NCBI GenBank assembly: GCA_018660835.1
Contig: JABJJN010000056.1
Coordinates: forward strand, 62,001-126,000
Length of the DNA stretch: 64,000 nt
Direction: 5' to 3'
Source of the DNA: Gemmatimonadota bacterium
Lineage (GTDB): Bacteria; Latescibacterota; UBA2968; UBA8231
Part shown: one piece after another, positions 8,386-16,862 of the stretch
Position numbering within the stretch: position 1 is the stretch's first letter
Layout of the letters: every line of letters starts with the position of its first letter
Made by a program: the position numbers and the translations under genes
The notes under the pieces: model-generated
The model's database searches: none
The model's input: the letters and a program-made list of their open reading frames with translations, nothing else
Told to the model about the DNA's origin: nothing

Positions 8386-8990
8386 TCGGATGGATCCTGC
8401 TGCTTGCGCCAGAAAGCACGAACCCCGTAACGCCAACCATACATCGAGAAGGGCGCCCTGGAGATGAAAGGTCGCTGCAGAGGCTCAGTGGTAATGAGCA
8501 TCTTCCAATTGCGCACCTTGCGAAAACCGATGGTGCCTTCTTCGGGCATGTAGAAACCAAGAAGACAGGGGAACTGCAATGGAATGGGTTCAGGCAACTC
8601 GAAGACATTGGCGCCTTTGTGACGCGGCACGACCATGGGAGATTCGCCAATGATTTCGAAACTATCCTGGCCACGCACGGGGCGCAGAATCAGCATCTTC
8701 ACTGGATTGAGTGCCACCGCATTGAACTCCCAGGCGAACACCTCGCCGCCGTTGGCTTCCGGTGGAAACACGCGTGTCGTCTCGACCGCCAGCAGGCCCC
8801 GATCGGTATTCACCGTGTCCACCTCGGTAATATCGACAACGCCCACGGTATCCACGTGCCATCCCTTCAGCACCTGTCGCATCACTGGATCTGAACCACC
8901 GGACTGATTGTCGTCGCAACCGACACCAACCATTCCCAGACAGCCGAGCATCACAAACCAGAGGGCTCCCCGCATCTTTACGTGTATCAA
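8382..8990 (-). CDS. Predicted lipoprotein of unknown function
   Basis: I do not recognise this 202-residue protein. From the TTG at 8990 or the ATG at 8975, the N-terminus is a lipoprotein signal (MRGALWFVMLGCLGMVGVGC) with lipobox GVGC. The mature part is about 180 residues, beta-rich by eye, with several Pro/Trp/Tyr-containing strands and no cysteine-rich or catalytic motif. The TTG overlaps the stop of the 42-codon gene upstream (TTGA), with AAGG about 10 nt before it. It is coupled to the TPR lipoprotein downstream by GTGA. Its place between an exported propeller protein and a TPR lipoprotein suggests an envelope partner. Confidence 0.75.
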   Translation of the reverse strand: MIHVKMRGALWFVMLGCLGMVGVGCDDNQSGGSDPVMRQVLKGWHVDTVGVVDITEVDTVNTDRGLLAVETTRVFPPEANGGEVFAWEFNAVALNPVKMLILRPVRGQDSFEIIGESPMVVPRHKGANVFELPEPIPLQFPCLLGFYMPEEGTIGFRKVRNWKMLITTEPLQRPFISRAPFSMYGWRYGVRAFWRKQQDPSE

Positions 8991-9115
8991 TTGGGCAGCA
9001 CCTTTTGCCGCCAGATCTGTGCGGCCGTTCTGAGACGCAACTGCTGCGTATGGTGCCTGAGCATTTCAATCACTTTGAGACGCAGAGCGAGCTTGTGCAA
9101 ATCAAGACGCTGCAT
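8987..9115 (-). CDS. Small 42-residue protein with a strong ribosome-binding site
   Basis: A 42-codon frame between two larger genes. It starts at ATG 9115, 18 nt after the stop of the peptidase-propeller gene. A near-perfect Shine-Dalgarno (AAGGAGG) lies 8 nt before the ATG. The stop overlaps the TTG of the lipoprotein gene (TTGA), the coupling style used throughout this window. The product is basic and amphipathic (starts MQRLDLHKLALRLKVIEML) with no membrane segment. I know no family for it. It could be a real small protein or a translational relay for the lipoprotein. The ribosome-binding site and overlap make it more likely real than chance. Confidence 0.55.
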   Translation of the reverse strand: MQRLDLHKLALRLKVIEMLRHHTQQLRLRTAAQIWRQKVLPN

Positions 9116-9133
9116 GGGTCCGCCTCCTTCTCA

Positions 9134-12100
9134 TCAAAACGATCTTGGTTGGGCTATCTGATGTACTACGCCAAGCAGATCCTGCGGGAAGAAACCAAAG
9201 CCGAAGTAGAAGCGTAGTCGATCGATCTTAGCCGGTGCATCCGGATCATCCACGGCCAAGCCGAGCCCCTCAGCTTCGAGGCGCTGCAAGCGCGTACGAT
9301 TGAGGGGATGAGCGACCTGGAAAAACACGCGCATGGGTAGTCGATAGTTGGTAAACATTTCCATGCGAAGCTCCCCACCGACGTCGGTGAGAAAGTCATC
9401 TGTATCGAAGTCGCCGAACTCGACACTCGAGAAATTCCCCACGGCTCCCGCTTCGGCAAAAACCTCAGCATACATCTTTGCAAAGGTAAGATTGAGGAAG
9501 CTTGTCTTCATGCGGCGAAACACAGGGAAACTGTAGGAGACTTTGGAGTACAGCAACTTGGACCCGGACTGGGTGAAGTATGGATAACCACTGAGCAGAT
9601 TCAGACCACCGATATAGTATCGCAGTGGCCAATAGAAGCGACCTTCAAAGAAACCACCGTCAGCATCAAAACTCTCCTTCAGGCGGATATTTCGATAAGC
9701 CCCGAGGATCTGAAACGAGAGACGATTGTTGAATGGCAATCCAACACGTTCGACATAGGAGCCGACGTATTCGTTCACCGTCAGCGGGCGAGTATCAGCG
9801 ACAAAGAAGTCCCGGGGCACGCCATCTGGCGAAACTTGCTGGGCCAGTGAGTCAGCCAGCGTCGTCTTTGAGTAGCGGTAGACGAGGGAAAGAGAGCGAC
9901 CCGTTGGATTGATGAGAAAATCTTCCGTCCTCTTCATGAACTGATGACGGAAGGCAAAGGTCAGGTCGTGAGAATCAAAGAAGTTCAGGCCATCATAGAA
10001 GGCGAAGGGCTCGCTTGGATCGACGGACAGGGTGTCCTGACGAACGAGGTCCGGTGGTAGCGAATCTGTGATGTCGAGACTGTCCTGGATGACGAAGAAA
10101 CGAGTCTGTTGTCGCAACCGCTGCAGGACCCAGTCCTCTTTGTAGTCTCGTCGCACGTATTGGACAAATGCATTGGTGCCACGCGCCAGGGGAACGTCGA
10201 TGCCAAGGGCATACGTCGTGTAGACATCTTTGAAGCGATCCTTGCGGCTTTCCGCTGAGACGCGGATCTGCTCAGCGTCCGGAACCAGCAAGTCCGTTGT
10301 ATCCGCCGGAACTGGGAACAGTGTCGCTACGGCAAAGGAATCCCGTGTCACGGTGTTGTTGTTGATGACGAAGTCCACCTCACGCCGGCGGAAAGCAGCA
10401 AAGAAACTCGGGCTCAAGCCAGAGTTGTTTCCCTCGACAGGACGAAGACTGCGCTCGTAGAGCAACAAAAAGTCAGTATTGAGATCGGTATCCTCACGAA
10501 AATTCTTGCCGACGATCCCCTGAGCGACAAATCGTTGCCCCCCAAGGGCTTCTCGCGTGGACAGATACATTCCACCGCTGACCTGATTCAGGCCGAACTG
10601 ATTACCAACAAAGGTTGGCCCCACCTGCAGCAAGGGGATCACGTTGTAAAGTTTGCGACCCCGGTAAGGCGTGATACGGTACTCTTGCGACAGCTTTGGA
10701 TAATCCAACTTCGTCTGGTAGTCACGCACCAGTGGCGACTCCCAGGTCGCATCCATTGCGCGATCCGCTAGGTCAAATTCGTACAGATCGTAGTCGTTGG
10801 AGTGATAGCCTGCGTAGACCACGCGGCCGTCACCTGCAACACTTGGCGTAAAAGCGCCGCCGATCACGTTCGTCAGCTGTGTAACCTGCGAGTCAGCCAG
10901 ATCATACCGATAGATATTGAAGATGCCTGTGGGATCCGATGCGAACACGAAGCCGCTGCCGTCAGGAAGCCAGTAAGGATCACGCTCGTCATCGTTGGAA
11001 CCCAGGATCACACGGAATCCGGATGTGTCTGCCGCTGGGTAGGCAACGCTATCCGGCCAGACCTCGGCAACTTCTTCATTCTCAGAATCGAGCAGGTCGC
11101 TGACCTTCGAGGGTCTGGCGCGGCGTGCCGTGCGATCTCGAATACCCCAGTCCTTCGGTCTTGGTGGACTATCGGACCGCATCATCGCGATGTCACGGTC
11201 GCCATCACGGAAAATCGAAAACAGCAACCACTGGCCGTCTGGAGACCACCGCGGCGAGTACACCTGTTCGCCATCTTCGTAGTCAGTCAGCTGCATCAGG
11301 CCGGAGCCGTCACGATTGATAATGCACAGATTGGTCGAGCCATCATGATTGCGCGTAAAGACGATCCGCTCGCCATCGGGTGACACATGCGGATCACGAG
11401 CCCGCAGATGAGCGCTGATCCGTCGTTCAACTTCGGTTTCCAGATTGTAGATGTAGATATCGTTGAGTCCCCCGGTGTTACGGAGGAACACGACCTCATC
11501 GCTATCAGGAGACCAGGAGATGCGCGTATCAACGAAGCGGTCGAGGACCGTTTTCTCACCGGTCTCGAAGTCGTAGATCACCAGTTTTGGAACCCGATAG
11601 TCTCGATCTTCGCTACTGATGAAGGCTAGTTTCCTGCCGTCCGGTGAATAGACGGGATGAAAATCCAGGACCCCGCCATTGAGCTCGTCCAGGGATCGTC
11701 CCTCAAAATGGCCACCTGTGCGCACCTCGGCGACTTGCTGGCTGTATTGGTCCTTCAGGAATCGTACCCAGTCGGCGTACAGTTGATCCGCACCGATACC
11801 GATCACTCGTTTGATGGCCACTTCGAAGCTATAGAGACCAATATGCTCTTGTAGCTGATTGACCTTGTCACGGCCGTATTGCTGCGCCATGTAGACGAGC
11901 AGTCCATAGCCCTGATTGTAGACCATCTCGGCGCGATAGCCGCCGGTCCGGTTGTTCAGGGTCCCCATCTCCTCGTACGCATGCATGTCGTCTTCGAGTA
12001 CCGCCATGCGCAGGAGCATATCACGGTGCGAATCCCACGTGTCCCAACCGACCCCATAAGGCCCCATCTGAGCAATACCTTCGACCCACCACTTGGGTGT

Positions 12101-12577
12101 ACTCAGGTAGTAGAGCGGGAAATCGAAGGTGATATCAGGATTGGCGTCTGTACGATTGACGGAGATAAGACCGAACTGAAAAGGCCACTTCTTGCGGGCT
12201 TTGTCGATTGTGAGCACATGGGTAATCTCGTGAGTCAGAACATTCTTGACCCAGTCGTGCTCGCCGCGAATCTCCCAGTCGATATTCGAAGCCCAGAAAT
12301 AGACTGTGTTTGAGTAGTCGTCGGCGGCACCATTGCCGAAATCCGTATCGTCAAAAACGACAATGTGGATGGGCGAATAGTCGTCGTAATAAGCAAAGGA
12401 CGCCGCCAGGTGGGGAAAAATCTCCTCCGCCACTTCAGCGACTCGTCGGGCAGTGCTCTCAGTACCGGGGAAATAGGTAATCCGGTAGTGGTCCGTATGG
12501 ATGGTCTGAACCTGGCCGTATGCTGCACCGATCAGAGTCAGAAAAGCACTTGCCGCGAGCAGGAGGGTTCGGCGCAA
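9134..12577 (-). CDS. Exported gluzincin-like peptidase / TolB-type beta-propeller / outer-membrane barrel protein
   Basis: A very large secreted protein (1147 residues from the TTG at 12577). A signal peptide opens it (LLLAASAFLTLIGAAYGQ). A peptidase-like domain follows, with HEITH (HExxH zinc site, coded near 12232-12218) and a downstream Glu in WWVEGIAQ, the gluzincin arrangement. Next come several PD40/WD40-like blades (VYSPDGRKLAF, SWSPDSDEVVF, HVSPDGERIVF, RWSPDGQWLLF). The C-terminal ~450 residues alternate aromatic/hydrophobic strands, and their end (GGLNLLSGYPYF...SYSFPVF) resembles an Omp85-like barrel. The TTG has AGGTAGG upstream and a 45-nt leader from the predicted transcription start; a GTG at 12616 would leave only ~6 nt. 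It leads an operon with a small protein and two lipoproteins. Substrate unknown. Confidence 0.85.
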   Translation of the reverse strand: MRRTLLLAASAFLTLIGAAYGQVQTIHTDHYRITYFPGTESTARRVAEVAEEIFPHLAASFAYYDDYSPIHIVVFDDTDFGNGAADDYSNTVYFWASNIDWEIRGEHDWVKNVLTHEITHVLTIDKARKKWPFQFGLISVNRTDANPDITFDFPLYYLSTPKWWVEGIAQMGPYGVGWDTWDSHRDMLLRMAVLEDDMHAYEEMGTLNNRTGGYRAEMVYNQGYGLLVYMAQQYGRDKVNQLQEHIGLYSFEVAIKRVIGIGADQLYADWVRFLKDQYSQQVAEVRTGGHFEGRSLDELNGGVLDFHPVYSPDGRKLAFISSEDRDYRVPKLVIYDFETGEKTVLDRFVDTRISWSPDSDEVVFLRNTGGLNDIYIYNLETEVERRISAHLRARDPHVSPDGERIVFTRNHDGSTNLCIINRDGSGLMQLTDYEDGEQVYSPRWSPDGQWLLFSIFRDGDRDIAMMRSDSPPRPKDWGIRDRTARRARPSKVSDLLDSENEEVAEVWPDSVAYPAADTSGFRVILGSNDDERDPYWLPDGSGFVFASDPTGIFNIYRYDLADSQVTQLTNVIGGAFTPSVAGDGRVVYAGYHSNDYDLYEFDLADRAMDATWESPLVRDYQTKLDYPKLSQEYRITPYRGRKLYNVIPLLQVGPTFVGNQFGLNQVSGGMYLSTREALGGQRFVAQGIVGKNFREDTDLNTDFLLLYERSLRPVEGNNSGLSPSFFAAFRRREVDFVINNNTVTRDSFAVATLFPVPADTTDLLVPDAEQIRVSAESRKDRFKDVYTTYALGIDVPLARGTNAFVQYVRRDYKEDWVLQRLRQQTRFFVIQDSLDITDSLPPDLVRQDTLSVDPSEPFAFYDGLNFFDSHDLTFAFRHQFMKRTEDFLINPTGRSLSLVYRYSKTTLADSLAQQVSPDGVPRDFFVADTRPLTVNEYVGSYVERVGLPFNNRLSFQILGAYRNIRLKESFDADGGFFEGRFYWPLRYYIGGLNLLSGYPYFTQSGSKLLYSKVSYSFPVFRRMKTSFLNLTFAKMYAEVFAEAGAVGNFSSVEFGDFDTDDFLTDVGGELRMEMFTNYRLPMRVFFQVAHPLNRTRLQRLEAEGLGLAVDDPDAPAKIDRLRFYFGFGFFPQDLLGVVHQIAQPRSF

Positions 12578-12628
12578 GAAATCGCCTACCTTTCTGGTTT
12601 TACTGCAGTTAGTCACCGTAGCCGATCA

Positions 12629-12657
12629 AAGATACCGGGCCTCACAAAGGGTGTCAA
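12629..12657 (-). promoter_or_regulatory. Sigma-70-type promoter of the peptidase-propeller operon
   Basis: On the minus strand a perfect -35 TTGACA (12657-12652) and a -10 TATCTT (12634-12629) are separated by exactly 17 nt. Transcription would start near 12622. An inverted repeat AGATACCG/CGGTATCT (12630-12637 and 12663-12670) overlaps the -10 and flanks the -35, and could be an operator. Confidence 0.72.
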
Positions 12658-12678
12658 AGCATCGGTATCTGATGGAAT

Positions 12679-13452
12679 CTAGCGATATTTTTCGAGGTCG
12701 CCCTCGTATTTGAGTCCGAGCACCGAACGGGACCGTTCCACGTTGCATGTCTGGGCCGCCTCAGGCGTTCCAACAATGTGGAATACATCAAAACCGATGT
12801 CGCTATCGATGGCTAGACAGCATGCTTCCGCCAGATCATGCCGGCAGACCCAGCCATTGCGTGCCTCGTGTCCATCTACCCCAAGAGTCTCCCGTTGCCT
12901 GCCAAGGCCGATGCGGGTATCGACAATGTAGTCAGGTCGCAAAACCACGAGTGGCAGCTGAAATGCGTCCCAATACTGGCGGCACATTTCCTCTTGTAGT
13001 CTCTTGCTTACGGCATAGAGTGAGCCATCCGGACGCCGGACATCGGCAGTGAAGAACTCACCCTGAGGATGCACGGTCTGACAGGAGCCGATGTGCACGA
13101 CCCGCTGCATGGCGGCCAGGCGCGCACCCTCCAGGACATTCCACAGCCCCTTTAGGTTGATGAGAAAAGGCTTGTCATCGATTCGTGCGTCCGCTGGATC
13201 TGGCGGGGGAAAGAAGACCGCGGCATGCACAATCGCCTCCTGCCCTTCAAGGGCAGTGATGACCTGGTCGTAGTCGGCAATGTCGGCGTGCACGATGTCG
13301 CCATCGTATTTGCCATCCACATCCTCCCAGGTCTTCCATGCGGCCTCACCATAGTCGATACCACGAACCTGATGACCATGATCTTCCAGATGCGTCAAGA
13401 TGGCGCGACCGAGCCAACCGGCAGCGCCGAATACGGCAACCTTCACCAACAT
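12679..13452 (-). CDS. NAD-dependent epimerase/dehydratase (extended SDR)
   Basis: A 257-residue extended short-chain dehydrogenase. The nucleotide-binding motif is VFGAAGWLG near the N-terminus, and the catalytic pair YAVSK lies at about two-thirds of the length, with the upstream Ser in HIGSCQTV. Such enzymes act on nucleotide sugars, uronates or polyols; the substrate cannot be read. The ATG at 13452 is preceded by AGGAGAA and, further up, by a TATAAT box. It lies in the same direction as the aminotransferase gene 54 nt upstream, in a sugar-metabolism neighbourhood. No truncation is seen. Confidence 0.85.
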   Translation of the reverse strand: MLVKVAVFGAAGWLGRAILTHLEDHGHQVRGIDYGEAAWKTWEDVDGKYDGDIVHADIADYDQVITALEGQEAIVHAAVFFPPPDPADARIDDKPFLINLKGLWNVLEGARLAAMQRVVHIGSCQTVHPQGEFFTADVRRPDGSLYAVSKRLQEEMCRQYWDAFQLPLVVLRPDYIVDTRIGLGRQRETLGVDGHEARNGWVCRHDLAEACCLAIDSDIGFDVFHIVGTPEAAQTCNVERSRSVLGLKYEGDLEKYR

Positions 13453-13475
13453 TTCTCCTGAAAAAGTATGGGACG

Positions 13476-13481
13476 ATTATA
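13476..13481 (-). promoter_or_regulatory. Consensus -10 box (TATAAT) before the SDR gene
   Basis: A perfect TATAAT on the minus strand lies 24 nt upstream of the SDR ATG. The expected -35 area reads TGAAGC at 17 nt, a poor match, so the promoter may be weak or activated. Confidence 0.4.
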
Positions 13482-13506
13482 TCGCGTGTGGGTTCCTTGC
13501 TTCATC

Positions 13507-14739
13507 TCAGATCCGAAATGCGTCTGCGACCTTGACGAGTGCGCTGACCACATCGTCGCCATCGTCCTGTGTCCACTGTTCATGGATTGGTAGAGTGAAG
13601 TGGCTCTCCACTGCGGCCACAGCATGTGCACATTCGAAGGTCGCCCCGCGATCTCCACCATATTCTGGCAACCCCCAGGGATAGTCGCTGGGCGGAAACA
13701 CCTTGCGCTCACGAAACCACTCGGCCTCGGCGGGCAGATGACGATACGAAGCGGTGACAGGAATCCCCTCAGCAGCGAGTGCTGCAGTGAATTCGCTCTT
13801 GTCGCACGAAAAACGAGGGTCGTCAAAATGGACGCGCAGAAACCAGTAAACACTCTCGGCTCCCTCAGGTTCGTGTCCAATTTGCAGCCCTTCACAAGAG
13901 ACCAGGCCTGAGGCGATCTGCGCAGCAACCCGGCGACGACCTGCAATGATAGAGTCTAACTTGCGTAGCTGTACTCGGCCTACGGTGGCGGCCAGATCAC
14001 TCCCATTGAGATTGAGCCCGGCACGTACATTCGATCTGCCCTGCAGGCCGAATGGTTTTCCCCGATCGGAGAATCGACGACAGCGCCACCCAAGATCCTC
14101 GTCGGTTGTGAACACGACCCCGCCCTGAGGACCGGTTGCGTGATGTTTCCCGCTCATGGTGGAATACGCTGCGACATCCCCCATCGTTCCGACCAGTTGT
14201 CCGTGGTAGCGAGCTCCGTGAGCCTGGGCGCAGTCCTCGACGACGGGGAGATTCTTCTCCTTTGCCAGATCAAGAATCGGCCTCATATCAGCAGGCTCCC
14301 CTGCAATGTGGGCGACAACGATGGCTCGGGTGTGTGGTGTGAGCACGTCAGCAATCTGTGCGGCACCGGCATTGAAGGTGCCAGGTGAGGCGTCTGCCGG
14401 TACGGGCACAAGATTGTGCAACGCCACGGGCATGACACCACCTGGATCTGTGATCGGCGGGACCACGACCTCACCTGCCGGTGCTAACTCAAGGCCACCG
14501 AGTGCGACGTAGAGTGCACTGGTGCCGGAATTTACCAGATCGGCCATGCCCCCCCCATGCCACTCAGAGAACTCCTGTTCGTAGGCTGTCTCTTCGGGAC
14601 CATTGTAGCCGATGGCATCCCCTGTTTCCACCGCCTGATCGAAGAGGGCAACTGCTGCATTGCGCTCTTGCTCTCCAAATAGAGCACGTTTTGGAAAGGG
14701 CGTTGTCCGCACCGGTGTGCCACCATCAACTGCCAGCAT
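13507..14739 (-). CDS. DegT/DnrJ/EryC1/StrS-family PLP-dependent aminotransferase
   Basis: A 410-residue sugar-aminotransferase family protein. The opening LAVDGGTPVRTTPFP, the VNSGTSALYVAL segment, the VVEDCAQAHGARYHG motif (Asp that pairs with the PLP ring nitrogen) and the Schiff-base Lys in MSGKHHATGPQGG are all present. Members make amino sugars or act on scyllo-inosose and related ketones using glutamate as donor. The ATG at 14739 follows GGGAGAAG, so the further upstream open frame is not used. It is divergent from the WecA-like gene and followed by an SDR gene on the same strand, fitting sugar biosynthesis. The exact substrate is unknown. Confidence 0.88.
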   Translation of the reverse strand: MLAVDGGTPVRTTPFPKRALFGEQERNAAVALFDQAVETGDAIGYNGPEETAYEQEFSEWHGGGMADLVNSGTSALYVALGGLELAPAGEVVVPPITDPGGVMPVALHNLVPVPADASPGTFNAGAAQIADVLTPHTRAIVVAHIAGEPADMRPILDLAKEKNLPVVEDCAQAHGARYHGQLVGTMGDVAAYSTMSGKHHATGPQGGVVFTTDEDLGWRCRRFSDRGKPFGLQGRSNVRAGLNLNGSDLAATVGRVQLRKLDSIIAGRRRVAAQIASGLVSCEGLQIGHEPEGAESVYWFLRVHFDDPRFSCDKSEFTAALAAEGIPVTASYRHLPAEAEWFRERKVFPPSDYPWGLPEYGGDRGATFECAHAVAAVESHFTLPIHEQWTQDDGDDVVSALVKVADAFRI

Positions 14740-14760
14740 CTTACTTCTCCCTCTTCGTGG

Positions 14761-14776
14761 CCCCGCCATGGCGGGG
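14761..14776. repeat. Perfect 16-bp palindrome in the divergent promoter region
   Basis: The sequence ccccgcca/tggcgggg is its own reverse complement and lies 21 nt upstream of the aminotransferase ATG and upstream of the WecA-like promoter. It could be an operator for both genes; nothing identifies the protein that would bind it. Confidence 0.4.
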
Positions 14777-14812
14777 TACTTTGTTTGGAAACCGGCACCC
14801 ACCCGACACCTG

Positions 14813-14821
14813 TGGTATATT
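14813..14821 (+). promoter_or_regulatory. Extended -10 promoter element (TGgTATATT)
   Basis: TG, one base, then TATATT form an extended -10 element, which can work without a good -35. A start near 14828 would give a leader of ~65 nt to the ATG of the WecA-like gene. Confidence 0.45.
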
Positions 14822-14894
14822 CGCGCCGCATCTGTAGGATAGCCTCTGCCTCGAAAGGGTGAAAGGTGGACATCTTCACCATCCGGATCCATCT

Positions 14895-16055
14895 ATGACG
14901 ATACCGCTCCTGTTTCCGTTGCTAGTCATCGTCGGCCTGCTGCTGAGCGCGGGATGTGTGCCCTTCATTCGACGGCTTGCGGCAAACACCGGACTGGTAG
15001 ACGATCCAGGTGCCGGTGCATACAAGACGCATTCAGAGGCGACACCTTACGGTGGCGGAATCTGTATCGCCATCGGCGTGATGGTGCCATCCATCGCAGC
15101 CCTCTGGTGGATCATTGCGGTCCGCCCATTTCTTGTGTGGGACGGCGGCCAGCTCCTCACACCCTGGTCCGGACAGACGCTCTTCCCGCTTGAGCCTCTG
15201 AGTCCGACGATCGAGCAACTGAGCCAGACCGTCGCCCTGCTGCTTGCGGCCTTGATCGTTCTTTGCGTGGGGCTGGCTGATGATTGGCGTCGCCTGTCGG
15301 CTGGCCTCCGCCTCTTTCTGCAGTGCGGTGCTGCTTTGCTGCTGATCGCCTACGTGCCCGGCTTTCGCCCTGAACTCACCCGGATCGCTGCTGTTGACGT
15401 GATGCTGGCCGTCGTCTGGCTCGTGGCATTGACGAATGCCTTCAATTTCCTCGATAACATGAATGGCTTATCCGCCGGCGTCGGAGCGATCGTAATCGCC
15501 GCTCTCTCATCGTTGGCACTTGCAAGTGCCCACCTCCCTGCCGCCGCACTCGGGCTGCTCGTCGTCGGCGCGACCGGTGGTTTTCTGCTGTTCAACTTCC
15601 CCCGCGCATCGATCTTCATGGGAGATGCGGGGGGATTGTTCCTTGGCTTTGTCAGTGGCGCTCTCGCCCTGCTCATCTCCAACCGCTTGAACGAACTGGT
15701 TGGTGCCGCTGGATTCACATTACCTGGTCTACTTCCCCTACTATGCCTGAGCATCCCCTGCTACGACTTGGTCAGTGTCGTGATGTTGAGACTATATCGG
15801 CGTCTGCCGCCATGGCAGGGCGACACCAATCACATCAGCCACCGACTTGTGCAGCGAGGACTCAATCGCGTCGACGCCGTGGTCGCGATCTTTCTCGCAA
15901 CAGCTTTGACCTGCGCCGCCGTCGTCGTCGCGCTGGTGCATCCAGCCATGGTTACGTGGGCCATCGGTGGCATCGCCGGCAGCATCCTGTGCGTCGGCTT
16001 GCTCGACATCTTCACTGGATCCGCGATGCCTAAGAGCGGACCAGGCACTGCTTGA
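14895..16055 (+). CDS. WecA/MraY-family polyprenyl-phosphate sugar-1-phosphate transferase
   Basis: A 386-residue polytopic membrane enzyme (about ten or eleven helices) that loads a sugar-1-phosphate from a UDP-sugar onto a polyprenyl phosphate, the first step of a cell-surface glycan. Visible motifs are LADDWRRLS (Asp pair), NAFNFLDNMNGLSAG (in place of the commoner DGxDGL), FMGDAGGLFLGF and the cytosolic loop DTNHISHRLV. These fit the WecA/TagO branch more than MraY. I chose the ATG at 14895 because the GTG at 14859 would add a non-hydrophobic stretch; neither has a strong ribosome-binding site. Neighbouring SDR and aminotransferase genes suggest glycan synthesis. Confidence 0.87.
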   Translation: MTIPLLFPLLVIVGLLLSAGCVPFIRRLAANTGLVDDPGAGAYKTHSEATPYGGGICIAIGVMVPSIAALWWIIAVRPFLVWDGGQLLTPWSGQTLFPLEPLSPTIEQLSQTVALLLAALIVLCVGLADDWRRLSAGLRLFLQCGAALLLIAYVPGFRPELTRIAAVDVMLAVVWLVALTNAFNFLDNMNGLSAGVGAIVIAALSSLALASAHLPAAALGLLVVGATGGFLLFNFPRASIFMGDAGGLFLGFVSGALALLISNRLNELVGAAGFTLPGLLPLLCLSIPCYDLVSVVMLRLYRRLPPWQGDTNHISHRLVQRGLNRVDAVVAIFLATALTCAAVVVALVHPAMVTWAIGGIAGSILCVGLLDIFTGSAMPKSGPGTA

Positions 16056-16081
16056 CAGGCCTCCCGATCGCCAGATATACT
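16052..16081 (+). promoter_or_regulatory. Promoter before the uronate dehydrogenase-like gene
   Basis: TTGACA (16052-16057, overlapping the upstream stop codon) and TATACT (16076-16081) are separated by 18 nt. A start near 16088 would give a ~34-nt leader to the ATG at 16122. Confidence 0.6.
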
Positions 16082-16121
16082 GCGCGGCCCACAACCTACC
16101 ACCCCGCATCGAGACGCTTTC

Positions 16122-16862
16122 ATGAGTCGTAGAAAGAAATTGTTCATCACCGGTGCCGCTGGCCTCGTCGGCAGTGCATTGCGCCGTTACTTACGCGATC
16201 GATATGACTTTCGCCTGCTCTTTCATCGTACGATTCCTGAAACTGAACCGGATGACGAAATCATCGTGTCTGACGTGGCCAACTATGAGAATATGGTCGA
16301 AGCCTGCGAGGGGGTTGATGCGGTCATTCATCTAGGAATTGCCATTTCGGGGAAGGGCACGCCACGTACGCGGTACAACCAGATGATCATGGAAACGAAT
16401 ATCCAGGGGACTTACAACGTCTTCGAGGCTGCCAGAATCCACGGCGTCCCCAAGGTGGTGTTTGCGAGTACAAACCACGTGACCGGTTTCTATGAGCAGG
16501 AAGGGACACGCACCGGGGGGGATGTGATGGTTCGCCCTGATAGCATGTACGGCGTCAGCAAAGCCTACGGCGAGGCCCTTGCTCGTCACTACCACGACGC
16601 CTTCGGCATGTCGTGTTATTGTCTGCGCATCGCGAATTTCCCGAATACGGACGAAGTCAATCGCGAATACGAGACCGGGAAGAATCGCTGGTTGTCGTCG
16701 CGCGACTGCTCCGAGCTCGTCCACTGCTGTCTTGAGGCTCCCCATCCACAGTTTGGGATCTTCTACGCCGTTTCCCAGGGAGCCGATCTGAAATGGGATC
16801 TGAGTAATGCCAAGCAGCTGGTCGGCTGGGAGCCACAAGATCGGGGTTCGCCCTCTCCGTGA
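16122..16862 (+). CDS. NAD-dependent SDR resembling uronate dehydrogenase
   Basis: A 246-residue extended SDR. FITGAAGLVGSAL is the dinucleotide-binding motif, FASTNHV holds the catalytic Ser/Thr region and RPDSMYGVSKAYGEALA carries the Tyr-xxx-Lys pair. RPDSxYGVSK followed by LRIANFPN and RWLSSRDCSELVHCC closely follows the uronate dehydrogenase pattern, which oxidises galacturonate or glucuronate to the lactone. Substrate preference is inferred from family likeness only. It has its own promoter and overlaps the following P-loop gene by GTGA, so the two products are made together. No signal peptide. Confidence 0.82.
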   Translation: MSRRKKLFITGAAGLVGSALRRYLRDRYDFRLLFHRTIPETEPDDEIIVSDVANYENMVEACEGVDAVIHLGIAISGKGTPRTRYNQMIMETNIQGTYNVFEAARIHGVPKVVFASTNHVTGFYEQEGTRTGGDVMVRPDSMYGVSKAYGEALARHYHDAFGMSCYCLRIANFPNTDEVNREYETGKNRWLSSRDCSELVHCCLEAPHPQFGIFYAVSQGADLKWDLSNAKQLVGWEPQDRGSPSP

